A DNA stretch of 60,874 nucleotides, taken from positions 1 through 60,874 of the forward strand of contig JAKFYI010000023.1 of assembly GCA_021730985.1 (NCBI GenBank), given 5' to 3'. The notes below the pieces were generated by a model that made no database searches, was not told where the DNA came from, and saw only the letters and a program-made list of their open reading frames with translations. Position 1 is the stretch's first letter, and the number at the start of each line of letters is the position of its first letter. Below are positions 17,838-26,354 of this stretch, in pieces. Position numbers and translations under genes: made by a program. This stretch comes from Hyphomicrobiales bacterium. GTDB lineage: Bacteria > Pseudomonadota > Alphaproteobacteria > Rhizobiales > Xanthobacteraceae.

Positions 17838-19952
17838 ATGGATTCGCTGCGCGCCGCCCTCGCCGCCTTACTGATATCGCTGGCCGCAGCTTTATTCGTC
17901 GTCTCACCGGCGCTCGACGCGGTGCGCGGCCTGTCGATTGATTGGCTCACCGCGCTGCGCTGGCGCACGTTCGGCAATACGCATCAACCGGCGGCCCCGC
18001 CGGCCGTGGTCGTCGCCATCGACGAAGAAACCTTCCGCACACCACCGTTCGAAGGCACGCCGAGCGTCACCTGGACCCGCGAGATCGGCCAGGTGCTGAC
18101 CGCGATCATCGACGGCGGCGCCAAGGTGGTCGGCTTCGACATCATGTTCCCGACCTCGATCGAACAGTCCGCCGTGCCGTTCGGCGACGAGACCCTGGGC
18201 GCGCGGGTGCGCGGCTTCGACCGCGATTACCTCCGCGCGCTGGCGACCGGGGCACGCGCGGGCAAGGTCGTGCTAGGTCAGGTGCAGCACGCCGAGCATC
18301 CGGTGCTGCCGTCGCCCGGCCAGCGCGCCGCGGTCGGCCAGGGCCGAAACATCCGCGCGCTCAACGTGCACAGCGATCTCGACGACGTGATCCGCCGCCT
18401 GCCGCTCTCCTTCACCGTTGACGGCGAAAAAGTGCCGTCGATGGCGATGGAGCTCGCCCGGCGGGCGATGGGCGACAAGCTGCCGATACCCATTCCGTCC
18501 AGCCCCGTACCGAACACAGTCACGCTTAATTTCGAAGGCGGCTCCGGCGACATTCCGACCTACTCGCTGGCCGATCTGCGCGCCTGCGCAGAAAGAGGCG
18601 ACAAAGATTTCTTCCGCAAGCATTTCGACGGCAAAGTCGTGCTGCTGGGCACCGTGCTCGACGTCGAGGACCGCAAGATCACGTCGAAACGCTTCGCCAC
18701 CGGCGCCGAAGGCTCCCGCGTGCGCTGCGGTGTGAGTTCGCCGTCCTCCACACCGGCGTTCGTGCGCGACTCCATTCCGGGCGTCTACATCCACGCCACG
18801 GCGGTGAACAACCTGATCCGCGGCGCAACGCTGCTGGAATTGGGCCGGTTCTTCACCGGCCTCGCATCGTTCGCGCTTGCGGCGCTCGCTACGGCGGCCG
18901 CGCTGGCGCTTGGCCCGGCACTGGCCGCGCTCGCGACGCTCAGCATCGTGGCGATCTGGATCGCCGGTGCGGTCGCGGCATTCCGCAACGCACTGGTGCT
19001 GCCGCTGGTCGAGCCGGCGGTGGCCGCCCTGCTCGCGCTCGGCATGACCATCGGCTACCGCTTCGTCATCGCGGACCGCGGCAAGCGGCTGCTGCGCCAG
19101 AGCTTCTCGCTCTATCTCGCGCCGGCGGTGATCGAGAAGATGATGGCGTCGAACAAGCCGCCGGCACTGGGCGGCGAGATGCGTAACGTCACGGTGTATT
19201 TCTCCGACATCGCCGACTTCTCGACCCACGCCGAGAAAATTCCGCCCACCGAGCTGGTGGCGGCGATGAACGACTACCTCTCCGCCATGACCGACATCAT
19301 CGAGGCGCACGGCGGCTTCGTCGACAAGTACATCGGCGACGCCATCGTGGCGGTGTTCGGCGCGCCGCTCGACGATCCGGACCACGCCGCCAACGCGGTG
19401 CGCGCCGCGCTGCAATGCGCCGCGGCGCTGCCCGCACTCGACCGCGTCAAGGCGGCGTTCGGCGGCGAGGTGCGCCAGCGCATCGGGCTCAACACCGGCG
19501 AGGCGCTGGTCGGCAACATCGGTTCCCGCCGGCGCTTCAACTACACGGTGATGGGCGACATGGTGAACCTCGCCTCGCGGCTGGAGGGCGCCAACAAGTT
19601 CTTCGGCACCGCCCTGATGGCATCGGAGACCACGGTGGCGCAGGCCGGCGATGCCTTCGCATGGCGCGAGCTCGACGCAATCCGGGTGAAGGGCCGCGCC
19701 CAGGCGGTGAAGATCTACGAGCCGCTCGGTCTTGCGGGCGCGGTGCCGCCCGAGCGCGCGGCATTCGCCGCCGCCTATGCGGACGGGCTGGCGCGCTTCC
19801 GCGCCGGGGACTTCACCGCCGCGTCGGCGCATTTCGCGAAATTCGCGGCCGAGGACCGGCCGGCCGCGCTGTTCCTGGAGCGCGCCAGCGAGTTCCAGCG
19901 CAACCCGCCCGGCCCCGGCTGGCAGCCGGTCAACGCGCTGGAAGAAAAGTAG
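17838..19952 (+). CDS. CHASE2-domain adenylate cyclase (class III)
   Basis: The 704-residue receptor has an N-terminal transmembrane helix, a periplasmic CHASE2 domain (residues about 35-330), three closely spaced membrane helices (about 335-415), and a class III cyclase domain. Catalytic residues are present: VYFSDIADFS and IGDAIVAVFG supply the two metal aspartates, VDKYIGD supplies the adenine-selecting Lys, MGDMVN the paired Asp, and the N and R of VNLASRLEG the transition-state residues. The Lys/Asp pair indicates ATP rather than GTP as substrate. It makes cAMP in response to an unknown periplasmic cue, perhaps via the secreted protein encoded just upstream. Confidence 0.92.
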   Translation: MDSLRAALAALLISLAAALFVVSPALDAVRGLSIDWLTALRWRTFGNTHQPAAPPAVVVAIDEETFRTPPFEGTPSVTWTREIGQVLTAIIDGGAKVVGFDIMFPTSIEQSAVPFGDETLGARVRGFDRDYLRALATGARAGKVVLGQVQHAEHPVLPSPGQRAAVGQGRNIRALNVHSDLDDVIRRLPLSFTVDGEKVPSMAMELARRAMGDKLPIPIPSSPVPNTVTLNFEGGSGDIPTYSLADLRACAERGDKDFFRKHFDGKVVLLGTVLDVEDRKITSKRFATGAEGSRVRCGVSSPSSTPAFVRDSIPGVYIHATAVNNLIRGATLLELGRFFTGLASFALAALATAAALALGPALAALATLSIVAIWIAGAVAAFRNALVLPLVEPAVAALLALGMTIGYRFVIADRGKRLLRQSFSLYLAPAVIEKMMASNKPPALGGEMRNVTVYFSDIADFSTHAEKIPPTELVAAMNDYLSAMTDIIEAHGGFVDKYIGDAIVAVFGAPLDDPDHAANAVRAALQCAAALPALDRVKAAFGGEVRQRIGLNTGEALVGNIGSRRRFNYTVMGDMVNLASRLEGANKFFGTALMASETTVAQAGDAFAWRELDAIRVKGRAQAVKIYEPLGLAGAVPPERAAFAAAYADGLARFRAGDFTAASAHFAKFAAEDRPAALFLERASEFQRNPPGPGWQPVNALEEK

Positions 19953-20045
19953 CGCCCGCTATCCCCCGTGATGGGGCGCCGCCCCTCGCAAATCCGCACC
20001 ACGAGTGCCATTTTCGGTCCATGATTCTCGTGGAAAAACCCGGTC

Positions 20046-22739
20046 TTGGCTGAACCCGTCAAACGAGCGCCGTTTCCCGCAACCGCTGCGCCGAGCCCGG
20101 CGCCGGGCGGCATTGCCGCGCGCGCGATGGCAGCGCGGGCGGGCACGGCAAGCTATCTCGCCGACCTCAACCCCGAGCAGAAGCTCGCGGTCGAGACGCT
20201 CGACGGCCCGGTGCTGGTGCTGGCCGGCGCCGGCACCGGCAAGACCCGCGTGCTGACCACGCGCATCGCCCACATCCTCGCCACCGGACGCTGCCGCCCC
20301 GCCGAAATCCTCGCCGTCACCTTCACCAACAAGGCCGCGCGCGAGATGAAGGAGCGGATCGGCAAGTACGTCGGCCAGGTGGTCGAGGGCATGCCGTGGC
20401 TCGGCACCTTCCACGCCATCGGCGTGAAAATCCTGCGGCGCCACGCCGAGCTGATCGGGCTGAAGAGCGACTTCACCATCCTCGACGTCGCCGACCAGAT
20501 CCGGTTGATCAAGCAACTGCTCGACGCCGAGGGCATCGACGAGAAGCGCTGGCCCGCGCGCGTGCTCGCCGCATTGATCGACCATTGGAAGAACCGCGGG
20601 CTGACGCCGGACATGATCCCGCCCGCTGAGGCGGCGAGCTTCGCCAACGGCCGCGGCAAGAAGCTCTATCAGGCGTACCAGGACCGGCTGAAGACGCTCA
20701 ACGCCGCCGACTTCGGCGACCTTCTGCTGGAGAACATCCGGCTGTTCCGCGAGCACCCCGACGTGCTGCGGCAGTATCAGGAGCGCTTCAAGTTCATCCT
20801 GGTGGACGAGTATCAGGACACCAACGTCGCGCAGTATCTCTGGCTGCGGTTGATTGCACAGCGGCCGACGCCGGGGCAGCGCACTCCGTCACCTTCTCCC
20901 CGCAACCTCTCCTCCACCTCTCCCCGCTTGCGGGGAGAGGTCGGCGAGCGCAGCGAGCCGGGTGAGGGGGGCTCTCGACAGACTGAACCAGTCAAAGAGC
21001 CCCTCACCCCGACCCTCTCCCCGCAAGAGCGGGGAGAGGGAGAAGAAAGAGCCGCAAGCGGGGAGAGGGAGCGAGAGGCCCTGCCCCCGCCCCCCAAAAA
21101 CATCTGCTGCGTCGGCGACGACGACCAGTCGATCTACGGCTGGCGCGGCGCCGAGGTCGACAACATCCTGCGCTTCGACCACGACTTCCCCGGCGCGACG
21201 GTGATCCGGCTGGAGCGCAACTACCGCAGCACCGGCCACATCCTCGCCGCAGCCTCCCATCTCATCGCGCACAACGAAGGCCGGCTCGGCAAGACGCTGC
21301 GCACCGAGGACATCGACGGCGAGAAGGTCACTGTCACAGGCTCCTGGGACAGCGAGGAAGAGGCCCGCTCGGTCGGCGAGGAGATCGAGCAGCTTCAGCG
21401 TTCCGGCCATGTGCTGGACCAGATCGCCATCCTGGTCCGCGCCTCTTATCAGATGCGAGAATTTGAAGACCGCTTCGTCACCCTCGGCCTGCCCTATCGC
21501 GTGATCGGCGGCCCGCGCTTCTACGAGCGCGCAGAAATCCGCGATGCACTCGCTTATCTGCGCGTGATCCACTCGCCGCCCGACGATCTCGCATTCGAGC
21601 GCATCGTCAACGTGCCCAAGCGCGGGCTGGGCGACGCCACCATCCAGATCCTGCACGACCACGCGCGCCGGCGCCGCATCCCGCTCACCGAGGCGGCACG
21701 CATCATCGTCGAAAGTGACGAGCTCAAGCCCAAGCCGCGCGGCGCGCTGCGCGGCCTGCTCGACAGCTTCGACCGCTGGCGCAAGCAGAAGGACACGCTG
21801 CCGCACACCGAACTGGCCGAGATCGTGCTCGACGAGAGCGGCTACACGGAGATGTGGCAGAAGGACCGCAGCGCCGACGCCGCGGGCCGGCTGGAGAATC
21901 TGAAGGAGCTGGTGCGCTCCATGGAGGAGTTCGAGAACCTCGCGGGGTTTCTCGAACACATCAGCCTGGTGATGGACATCGACCGCAGCGAGGGCATGGA
22001 CGCCGTCAACGTGATGACGCTGCACGCCGCCAAGGGGCTGGAGTTCGACACCGTGTTCCTGCCCGGCTGGGAGGAAGGCCTGTTTCCGAGCCAGCGCACG
22101 CTCGACGACCAGGGCCGCGCCGGACTCGAGGAAGAACGCCGCCTCGGCCACGTTGGCCTGACGCGGGCGCGCAAGCGCGCCAAGATTTATTTCGCCACCA
22201 ACCGCCGCACCCACGGCATGTGGACCACCAACATTCCGTCGCGTTTTCTCGATGAGCTGCCGGCGGCGAGCGTCGAGATCACCGAAAGCAAAGGCTCGTT
22301 CGGCGGCGCGGCCGGTTACGGCGCGTCCCGCTTCGACAAGATGACGGCGTTCGGCTCGAACTATTCGACGCCGGGCTGGCAACGCGCCCAGGCCAACAAG
22401 GGCCGCAGCGGATTTTCCGAGAACGGCACGCCGCGCTACGGCGAAGGTGGCGTCGGCGACGACTCGCTCGACTACGCGCAGCAGGACTACGACGACACGC
22501 CCGCTCCCGCGAGCCGCAAGCCGGTGCGCCGCACCGCGATCAAGCCGCCGCTCACCATCGAAGGCGAGCTGATCGCGAAATCCACCGGCACAGTGTCCAC
22601 CTTCACCATCGGCGATCGGGTGTTTCACCTGAAATTCGGCAACGGCAACGTCGTAGCGGTCGATGGCAACAAGCTGACCATCGCGTTCGACAAGGCCGGC
22701 GAAAAGCGCGTGGTGGATAGCTTCGTCGAGCGGGCTTGA
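20046..22739 (+). CDS. uvrD: UvrD/PcrA-type DNA helicase with an in-frame repeat insertion
   Basis: This superfamily 1A 3'-5' helicase of nucleotide-excision and mismatch repair carries all motifs: AGAGTGKTR (Walker A, about 60-68), AVTFTNKAAREMKER, DEYQDTN (motif II, about 254-260), GDDDQSIYGWRG (motif III, about 356-367), LERNYRS, and MTLHAAKGLEFDTVF with LTRARKRAKIYFA near the end, plus a C-terminal Tudor-like domain. About 75 residues between motif II and III (275-350) are foreign: they are encoded by a palindromic genomic repeat and read as low-complexity Pro/Arg/Glu sequence. The frame remains open. The start is uncertain: TTG 20046 lacks a ribosome site, and ATG 20127 is an alternative. 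Confidence 0.92.
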   Translation: MAEPVKRAPFPATAAPSPAPGGIAARAMAARAGTASYLADLNPEQKLAVETLDGPVLVLAGAGTGKTRVLTTRIAHILATGRCRPAEILAVTFTNKAAREMKERIGKYVGQVVEGMPWLGTFHAIGVKILRRHAELIGLKSDFTILDVADQIRLIKQLLDAEGIDEKRWPARVLAALIDHWKNRGLTPDMIPPAEAASFANGRGKKLYQAYQDRLKTLNAADFGDLLLENIRLFREHPDVLRQYQERFKFILVDEYQDTNVAQYLWLRLIAQRPTPGQRTPSPSPRNLSSTSPRLRGEVGERSEPGEGGSRQTEPVKEPLTPTLSPQERGEGEERAASGEREREALPPPPKNICCVGDDDQSIYGWRGAEVDNILRFDHDFPGATVIRLERNYRSTGHILAAASHLIAHNEGRLGKTLRTEDIDGEKVTVTGSWDSEEEARSVGEEIEQLQRSGHVLDQIAILVRASYQMREFEDRFVTLGLPYRVIGGPRFYERAEIRDALAYLRVIHSPPDDLAFERIVNVPKRGLGDATIQILHDHARRRRIPLTEAARIIVESDELKPKPRGALRGLLDSFDRWRKQKDTLPHTELAEIVLDESGYTEMWQKDRSADAAGRLENLKELVRSMEEFENLAGFLEHISLVMDIDRSEGMDAVNVMTLHAAKGLEFDTVFLPGWEEGLFPSQRTLDDQGRAGLEEERRLGHVGLTRARKRAKIYFATNRRTHGMWTTNIPSRFLDELPAASVEITESKGSFGGAAGYGASRFDKMTAFGSNYSTPGWQRAQANKGRSGFSENGTPRYGEGGVGDDSLDYAQQDYDDTPAPASRKPVRRTAIKPPLTIEGELIAKSTGTVSTFTIGDRVFHLKFGNGNVVAVDGNKLTIAFDKAGEKRVVDSFVERA
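20917..21040. repeat. REP-like palindromic element inserted within uvrD
   Basis: A perfect 24-base palindrome occupies 20917-20940 (CCTCTCCCCGC arm, mirrored), and a second hairpin with 12-base arms CCCTCTCCCCGC/GCGGGGAGAGGG occupies 21013-21040. Between them GGGTGAGGGGGGCTCT (20961-20976) pairs with AGAGCCCCTCACCCC (20996-21010), making a compound structure. This sequence type is a widespread intergenic repeat in Hyphomicrobiales. The inserted tract extends from about 20868 to 21095 and keeps the helicase frame. Confidence 0.88.
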
Positions 22740-22939
22740 GGCGGAGCGGGCCGCGCGGGCGGGGCACGGCCGGACCATTCTCCATCGGCCGCGCGCCAGA
22801 TAAATCGCTCGACTTTGGCCGGTGGAGCGCGCATGGTCGGCGCTGTCGAGCCGCTGTGAAAGCGATCGGCCCCCATCAGTAAAATGTCTGATTCATTTCG
22901 ATGGCGCGCAGCCCAATTCCGGGCGCTCGCAAGGAGACT

Positions 22940-23200
22940 GTGAACTTCATGAAAGAAACCAAGACGCTGTCCACCAAGATGACCATGCCGAAGAAGGACA
23001 TCGAGGACATCCCGGCCGCGGCGCCCGGACAGGGCCGCATCGCGATGGAGCGTTACCGCTTGCAGGTCGATCGCCAGACCAAGACCTCGTATGCGACGCA
23101 CGACGCAGCCGAATCGGCCGGCGCCGCCATCAAGAAGGCGCATCCGCTCGTGCAGGTCACGATCTACGACGCCAAAGAGAGCGCCATCACGGTGCTTTGA
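22940..23200 (+). CDS. Small hypothetical protein
   Basis: The product is 83-86 residues, depending on whether GTG 22940 or ATG 22949 is used; AAGGAG at 22931-22936 is close to the former. It reads KETKTLSTKMTMPKKDIED at the N-terminus and ends with a compact alpha/beta part (VDRQTKTSYATHDAAESAGAA, then VQVTIYDAKES), with no membrane segment or signal peptide. The second half resembles a small domain that could bind a partner, but I do not recognise a family. Codon use and the clear ribosome site support it as real. It is convergent with the small membrane protein gene that follows. Confidence 0.65.
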   Translation: MNFMKETKTLSTKMTMPKKDIEDIPAAAPGQGRIAMERYRLQVDRQTKTSYATHDAAESAGAAIKKAHPLVQVTIYDAKESAITVL

Positions 23201-23227
23201 TTGCGCGTGCGCCGGCGGTGTCGCGGG

Positions 23228-23419
23228 CTATGCCGCGAGCCGGATCGCGCCCGAGAGCGTCATGATGAGGCCGATGCCGATCGCGCCGATCAGGCCGACA
23301 ACCACATAGCCTTCCCATTCGGTGCCGACGAACCGGGCGGGGCGGCCGCCGCGCGGCAGCGAGTAGATGAATGCCGCTGTGGCCAGCACCACCAGAACAA
23401 GGCCAAAAATCAGGGTCAT
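23228..23419 (-). CDS. Small two-helix membrane protein
   Basis: From ATG 23419, with GGAGAG nine bases upstream, the frame encodes 63 residues with two transmembrane helices (TLIFGLVLVVLATAAFIY, then VVVGLIGAIGIGLIMTLSG) joined by a short polar loop. No family is recognised. The longer open frame upstream to 23650 is an artefact of high GC. It lies between the small hypothetical gene and the divergent aminotransferase gene. Likely an inner-membrane small protein of unknown role. Confidence 0.65.
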   Translation of the reverse strand: MTLIFGLVLVVLATAAFIYSLPRGGRPARFVGTEWEGYVVVGLIGAIGIGLIMTLSGAIRLAA

Positions 23420-23636
23420 GGTTCGCTCTCCGATACGGCACACCTTACGGGAGCCGCAGGCGGAGACGGCGCGGCACTTCGACGCTTGGGACGGCGGCGA
23501 AGCCGCGCTCCGCGGCGCTCTCGCCTCCCGCCGGCGACCATAATCCGCCCACAGCGTGTTGCTACGGTGCCGAAACCGGCCGGAGCCGTTACGATGCGGC
23601 CTCCTGAGCCCGGGCGGCGATACGAGACCTCCAGCG

Positions 23637-24878
23637 ATGTGGGCCCGCAAGCGAATTGATATCGGCTGGCGCGACTTGTTGGCGGTAGCGGGCTACGCGC
23701 TGTTGCCCGGCTCGCGAGCGACGGCGCGGCAATCGGCGGAGCAGGCTTGGCCCAACAAGACTTCGCCCGACCAGACTTGGCCCGGCAGCGATGACGTCAT
23801 CGCGTGTCTGTCGGTGCGCAGCGGATTGGACCTGATGCTCGGTCAACTCGGCCTGCCGGCGGGCTCGGAGGTGCTGGTGTCGGCCGTCACGATCGAGGAC
23901 ATGGTGACCGTCCTGCGGCATCACGGATTGGTCGCGGTTCCGATCGACGTTACTCCGGCGGACATGTCGCCAAATTTCAAGGACATTGACCGGGCAATCA
24001 CATCGCGCACGAAGGCGATGCTGATTGCCCATCTGTTCGGCACGCGGCTGCTGTTGCAGCCGTTCGCCGAAAAAGCCCAAGAGCATGGGCTGCTGCTGTG
24101 GGAGGATTGCGCCCAGGCCTTCGATGGCCGCTACGCCGGGCATCCCGAAGCGGACGCAGCGATGTTCAGCTTCGGCCCGATCAAGACCGCGACGGCGCTC
24201 GGCGGTGGACTGTTGCGTGTGCGCGATCGCGAATTGCTCACACGGATGCGGTCTGCTCAAGAGACTTGGCCGATTCAAGAGACCTGGCCGTTGTCCACCA
24301 GCCGCTCGTTCGTGTCACGAATTGCACGGTATGCGGTGCTGAAATTTCTGTCGGGACGCATCGCCTTCCGCGTGCTTCTGGCGATCTTGAAACTGCTGGG
24401 ACGTGATCCCGACCGGGTGCTCAACAGCGCGGTGCGCAACTTTCCGGGAGACGCGTTGATTGCGCAGCTTCGGCATCGCGCTCCGGCCGCGATGCTGCGC
24501 TTGTTGGCTCGGCGGCTGAGGACGTTTCAGACCGATCGGCTCGATCGGCAAGCACGACTGGGCCGGCGATTGGCCCATCGATTGGCATCGGTCGTGGAGT
24601 GTCCCGGCGTCGCGGCGGCCGAGCATTCATTTTGGGTCTTTCCGGTCTGTGTTCGCGACTCCGCCCCCATCCTGACGGCCGTGCGAGCGGCCGGCTTCGA
24701 TGCGTCAGCGGGCAGCCAATTGCGAGCCGTCCCGACAGCGGACGGTTCATTGCAATCGACGCCCAACGCCGCACGCATCGCATCTGAAACCGTATTCCTG
24801 CCTCTGTATCCCGAATTGACGGAACCAGCAGTCGACCGGCTGGCGGATGTCGTGACTTCGCTGCAGCAGAAGGTGTGA
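23637..24878 (+). CDS. DegT/DnrJ/EryC1/StrS-family PLP aminotransferase, orphan
   Basis: The 413-residue protein fits the sugar aminotransferase family: VRSGLDLMLGQLGLPAGSEVLV near residue 60, LLLWEDCAQAFDG (the PLP-stacking Asp region) near 155, and the Schiff-base Lys in FSFGPIKTATALGGG at residue 183. Such enzymes aminate nucleotide-linked ketosugars for surface polysaccharides or antibiotics. No sugar genes are nearby, so the substrate is unknown. Two short inserts with a repeated TWP motif (QAWPNKTSPDQTWPGS at about 35-50 and AQETWPIQETWPLSTS at about 206-221) are unusual for the family and come from repeated nucleotide words. ATG 23637 is the best start, with a weak ribosome site. Confidence 0.8.
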   Translation: MWARKRIDIGWRDLLAVAGYALLPGSRATARQSAEQAWPNKTSPDQTWPGSDDVIACLSVRSGLDLMLGQLGLPAGSEVLVSAVTIEDMVTVLRHHGLVAVPIDVTPADMSPNFKDIDRAITSRTKAMLIAHLFGTRLLLQPFAEKAQEHGLLLWEDCAQAFDGRYAGHPEADAAMFSFGPIKTATALGGGLLRVRDRELLTRMRSAQETWPIQETWPLSTSRSFVSRIARYAVLKFLSGRIAFRVLLAILKLLGRDPDRVLNSAVRNFPGDALIAQLRHRAPAAMLRLLARRLRTFQTDRLDRQARLGRRLAHRLASVVECPGVAAAEHSFWVFPVCVRDSAPILTAVRAAGFDASAGSQLRAVPTADGSLQSTPNAARIASETVFLPLYPELTEPAVDRLADVVTSLQQKV

Positions 24879-24950
24879 AAGGTTTGAGCGTTGGCGTTGT
24901 GTGAAACAATGATCGTTCGCGCTGACGAGGTTATCGAATAACGCACTCCC

Positions 24951-25050
24951 GTCATTCCGGGACGCGCGCAGCGCGGACCCGGAATCCATACTCCGCAGCA
25001 GTGGTTATGGATTCCGGGTTCGCTCGCTTGCGCTCGCGCCCCGGAATGAC
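24951..25050. repeat. Palindromic intergenic repeat element, copy 2
   Basis: GTCATTCCGG at 24951-24960 pairs with CCGGAATGAC at 25041-25050, and CCCGGAATCCATA pairs with TATGGATTCCGGG across a short centre. The element matches copy 1 at 14223-14317 in the arms but differs in the loops. It lies between the convergent aminotransferase and PHA-associated genes, where the hairpin could act as a bidirectional transcription end. Confidence 0.87.
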
Positions 25051-25091
25051 AACTCAACGCCATTGCGAAGCCGCATCCGCCAAAATCCCCC

Positions 25092-25403
25092 TCACTTCTT
25101 CTCCAGCATCAGCACGCTTTCGCGGCGGATCGCGGGGACCAGCTTTTCGGCGATCTTGGCGAGCAGCCACGGCAACGTGACCTCGATGCGCACGTCGGCG
25201 TCGCCCACGTCGATCAGGCCGGAGGCCTGCTGGCCCAGCGCGCTGGCGCGGAAGGTCAGCCGGTCGCCGCTCCAGGCCTGCTCGGAGATGTCGAGCAGGC
25301 CGCCGAACTGGCTGCCGGCGCGCTCAAAGCCGGCCTTGAGGCGGCGCACCGCCTCCTCGCGGCCGAGGCTGTGGGGAACCGACACGACGACGGGCTTCGA
25401 CAT
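25092..25403 (-). CDS. Polyhydroxyalkanoic acid system family protein
   Basis: The 103-residue protein (VVVSVPHSLGREEAVRRL start, TFRASALGQQASGLIDVGD middle, VTLPWLLAKIAEKLVP end) matches the small PHA granule-region family, a single compact alpha/beta domain with no membrane segment. Genes of this family are found with polyhydroxybutyrate granule loci, and members may bind fatty acyl or polyester surfaces, but no biochemical role is established. No phaC, phaP or phaR is adjacent here. It is convergent with the aminotransferase gene, separated by the palindromic element. Confidence 0.82.
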   Translation of the reverse strand: MSKPVVVSVPHSLGREEAVRRLKAGFERAGSQFGGLLDISEQAWSGDRLTFRASALGQQASGLIDVGDADVRIEVTLPWLLAKIAEKLVPAIRRESVLMLEKK

Positions 25404-25743
25404 GGGCCAATCCTGTTGGGCTCATCCTGATGGCCTGACAGGGCGAATTCCCGACGCGGGACGTTTCGCTGTCGCACCTCATATGGGATCGCGAAGCGGC
25501 GATGGAAGCGCGCCCGCGCGCCACGGAATCCGAGGCGGTTATATTTGTGGACTTGCGGCATTTTAGTGCCGCGCTCAACCATTGGGAAATTTCGCGCTGC
25601 GGCGGCCTCGGAAAAACTCAATCGATTCAGCCGCTGCGGCAATGGCGCAAGCGCGCCTTAACCAGACGCGCAACGCGCCGAAACGAACGCTTGAGATGGC
25701 GGCGAGAGCGCGCAAGGGTTCGCCGCTCATCCGGTGAAAACCC
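25404..25743. other. Intergenic region without a recognised gene
   Basis: This 340-base gap lies between the divergent PHA-associated gene and a small hypothetical gene. It holds one clear hairpin, GCGGCA-TTTTAG-TGCCGC at 25555-25572, and a TTAACC half-site at about 25668. Both promoters should lie here. Short frames in it have no ribosome site or recognisable sequence. Confidence 0.5.
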
Positions 25744-26085
25744 ATGCCACACATGAATTCTGCAAGGGCGGCCACGATGGTGATTTTCGCAAGCCTGCTG
25801 GCGATGATCCTGGTGAGTTCGAGCCGCACCACCTACAAGCTGTCGGCAACGCACGCGCTCGCGCCGCAGCCGCGCGGCGGCTATGCGCTCGCGGCGGCGG
25901 AACAGCGACCGGTCACGCTCGCGCCAAGGGACGCGCCAACACTCGCGCAAAGCGATGAACACGCGAGCGCCGCAACGGACGCCGCCTGCCGCTGGCCGCG
26001 GCGGCCGGCCTGGAGCGCGAAATGGGCGCGGCACGGGTTCCACCCGCCCGCGCGGGATCCGGCGGACGGCAGCGGATCGGACTGA
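25744..26085 (+). CDS. Small hypothetical protein with N-terminal membrane segment
   Basis: The 113-residue frame starts MPHMNSARAATMVIFASLLAMILVSSS, a credible signal anchor, followed by an Ala/Pro/Arg-rich region with no recognised domain. The upstream GGTGA is a weak ribosome site. The C-terminal half, rich in Arg, Trp and Pro, may be translation of ordinary GC-rich sequence, so the true gene could be shorter or absent. Unknown function. Confidence 0.4.
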   Translation: MPHMNSARAATMVIFASLLAMILVSSSRTTYKLSATHALAPQPRGGYALAAAEQRPVTLAPRDAPTLAQSDEHASAATDAACRWPRRPAWSAKWARHGFHPPARDPADGSGSD

Positions 26086-26098
26086 GCGCGCAAGCGGC

Positions 26099-26221
26099 CT
26101 AATCCTCGATCCGGGGATAGCGGCGCGACATCCGGCGGCGCAGCTCGCGCGCCTCCGAGAAGGCCAGCACCGAAGAACGGAAGAACCGCAGAAGTAGCGC
26201 GAGTACATGGGCGAGAAACAT
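26099..26221 (-). CDS. Small protein of 40 residues with strong ribosome site
   Basis: A 40-residue frame (MFLAHVLALLLRFFRSSVLA start, ending RRMSRRYPRIED) follows an ideal AAGGAG eight bases before its ATG at 26221. The N-terminal half is hydrophobic to amphipathic and the C-terminal half is basic (EARELRRRMSRRYP), a layout shared by other tiny alphaproteobacterial proteins, some of the DUF1127 type, but I cannot assign it to a family. It probably lies on the membrane surface or binds a partner helix. Two further small genes in the window (29945-30055, 30273-30506) have nearly the same leader. Confidence 0.68.
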   Translation of the reverse strand: MFLAHVLALLLRFFRSSVLAFSEARELRRRMSRRYPRIED

Positions 26222-26354
26222 CGGAGGACTCCTTATCGGATGAGTCCCGAGGCGTTTCCGTCGTCGTTGTTATCGGAGAATCGTCAGTCGTTGCTGACAC
26301 GGGGACAGTGGTGGAGAATGGTGGCGCGGGTATGACACCGCGCGGAGATTTGCG

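Noticed and set aside
18273..19832. 519-codon minus-strand frame opposite the CHASE2 cyclase
   Set aside because: The plus strand has a complete cyclase with all catalytic residues; the opposite frame has no family pattern.
20889..22778. 629-codon minus-strand frame opposite uvrD
   Set aside because: Low-complexity antisense shadow; all helicase motifs are on the plus strand.
23420..23650. N-terminal extension of the small two-helix membrane protein
   Set aside because: Arg/Ser-rich sequence without a ribosome site; the ATG at 23419 has a good one.
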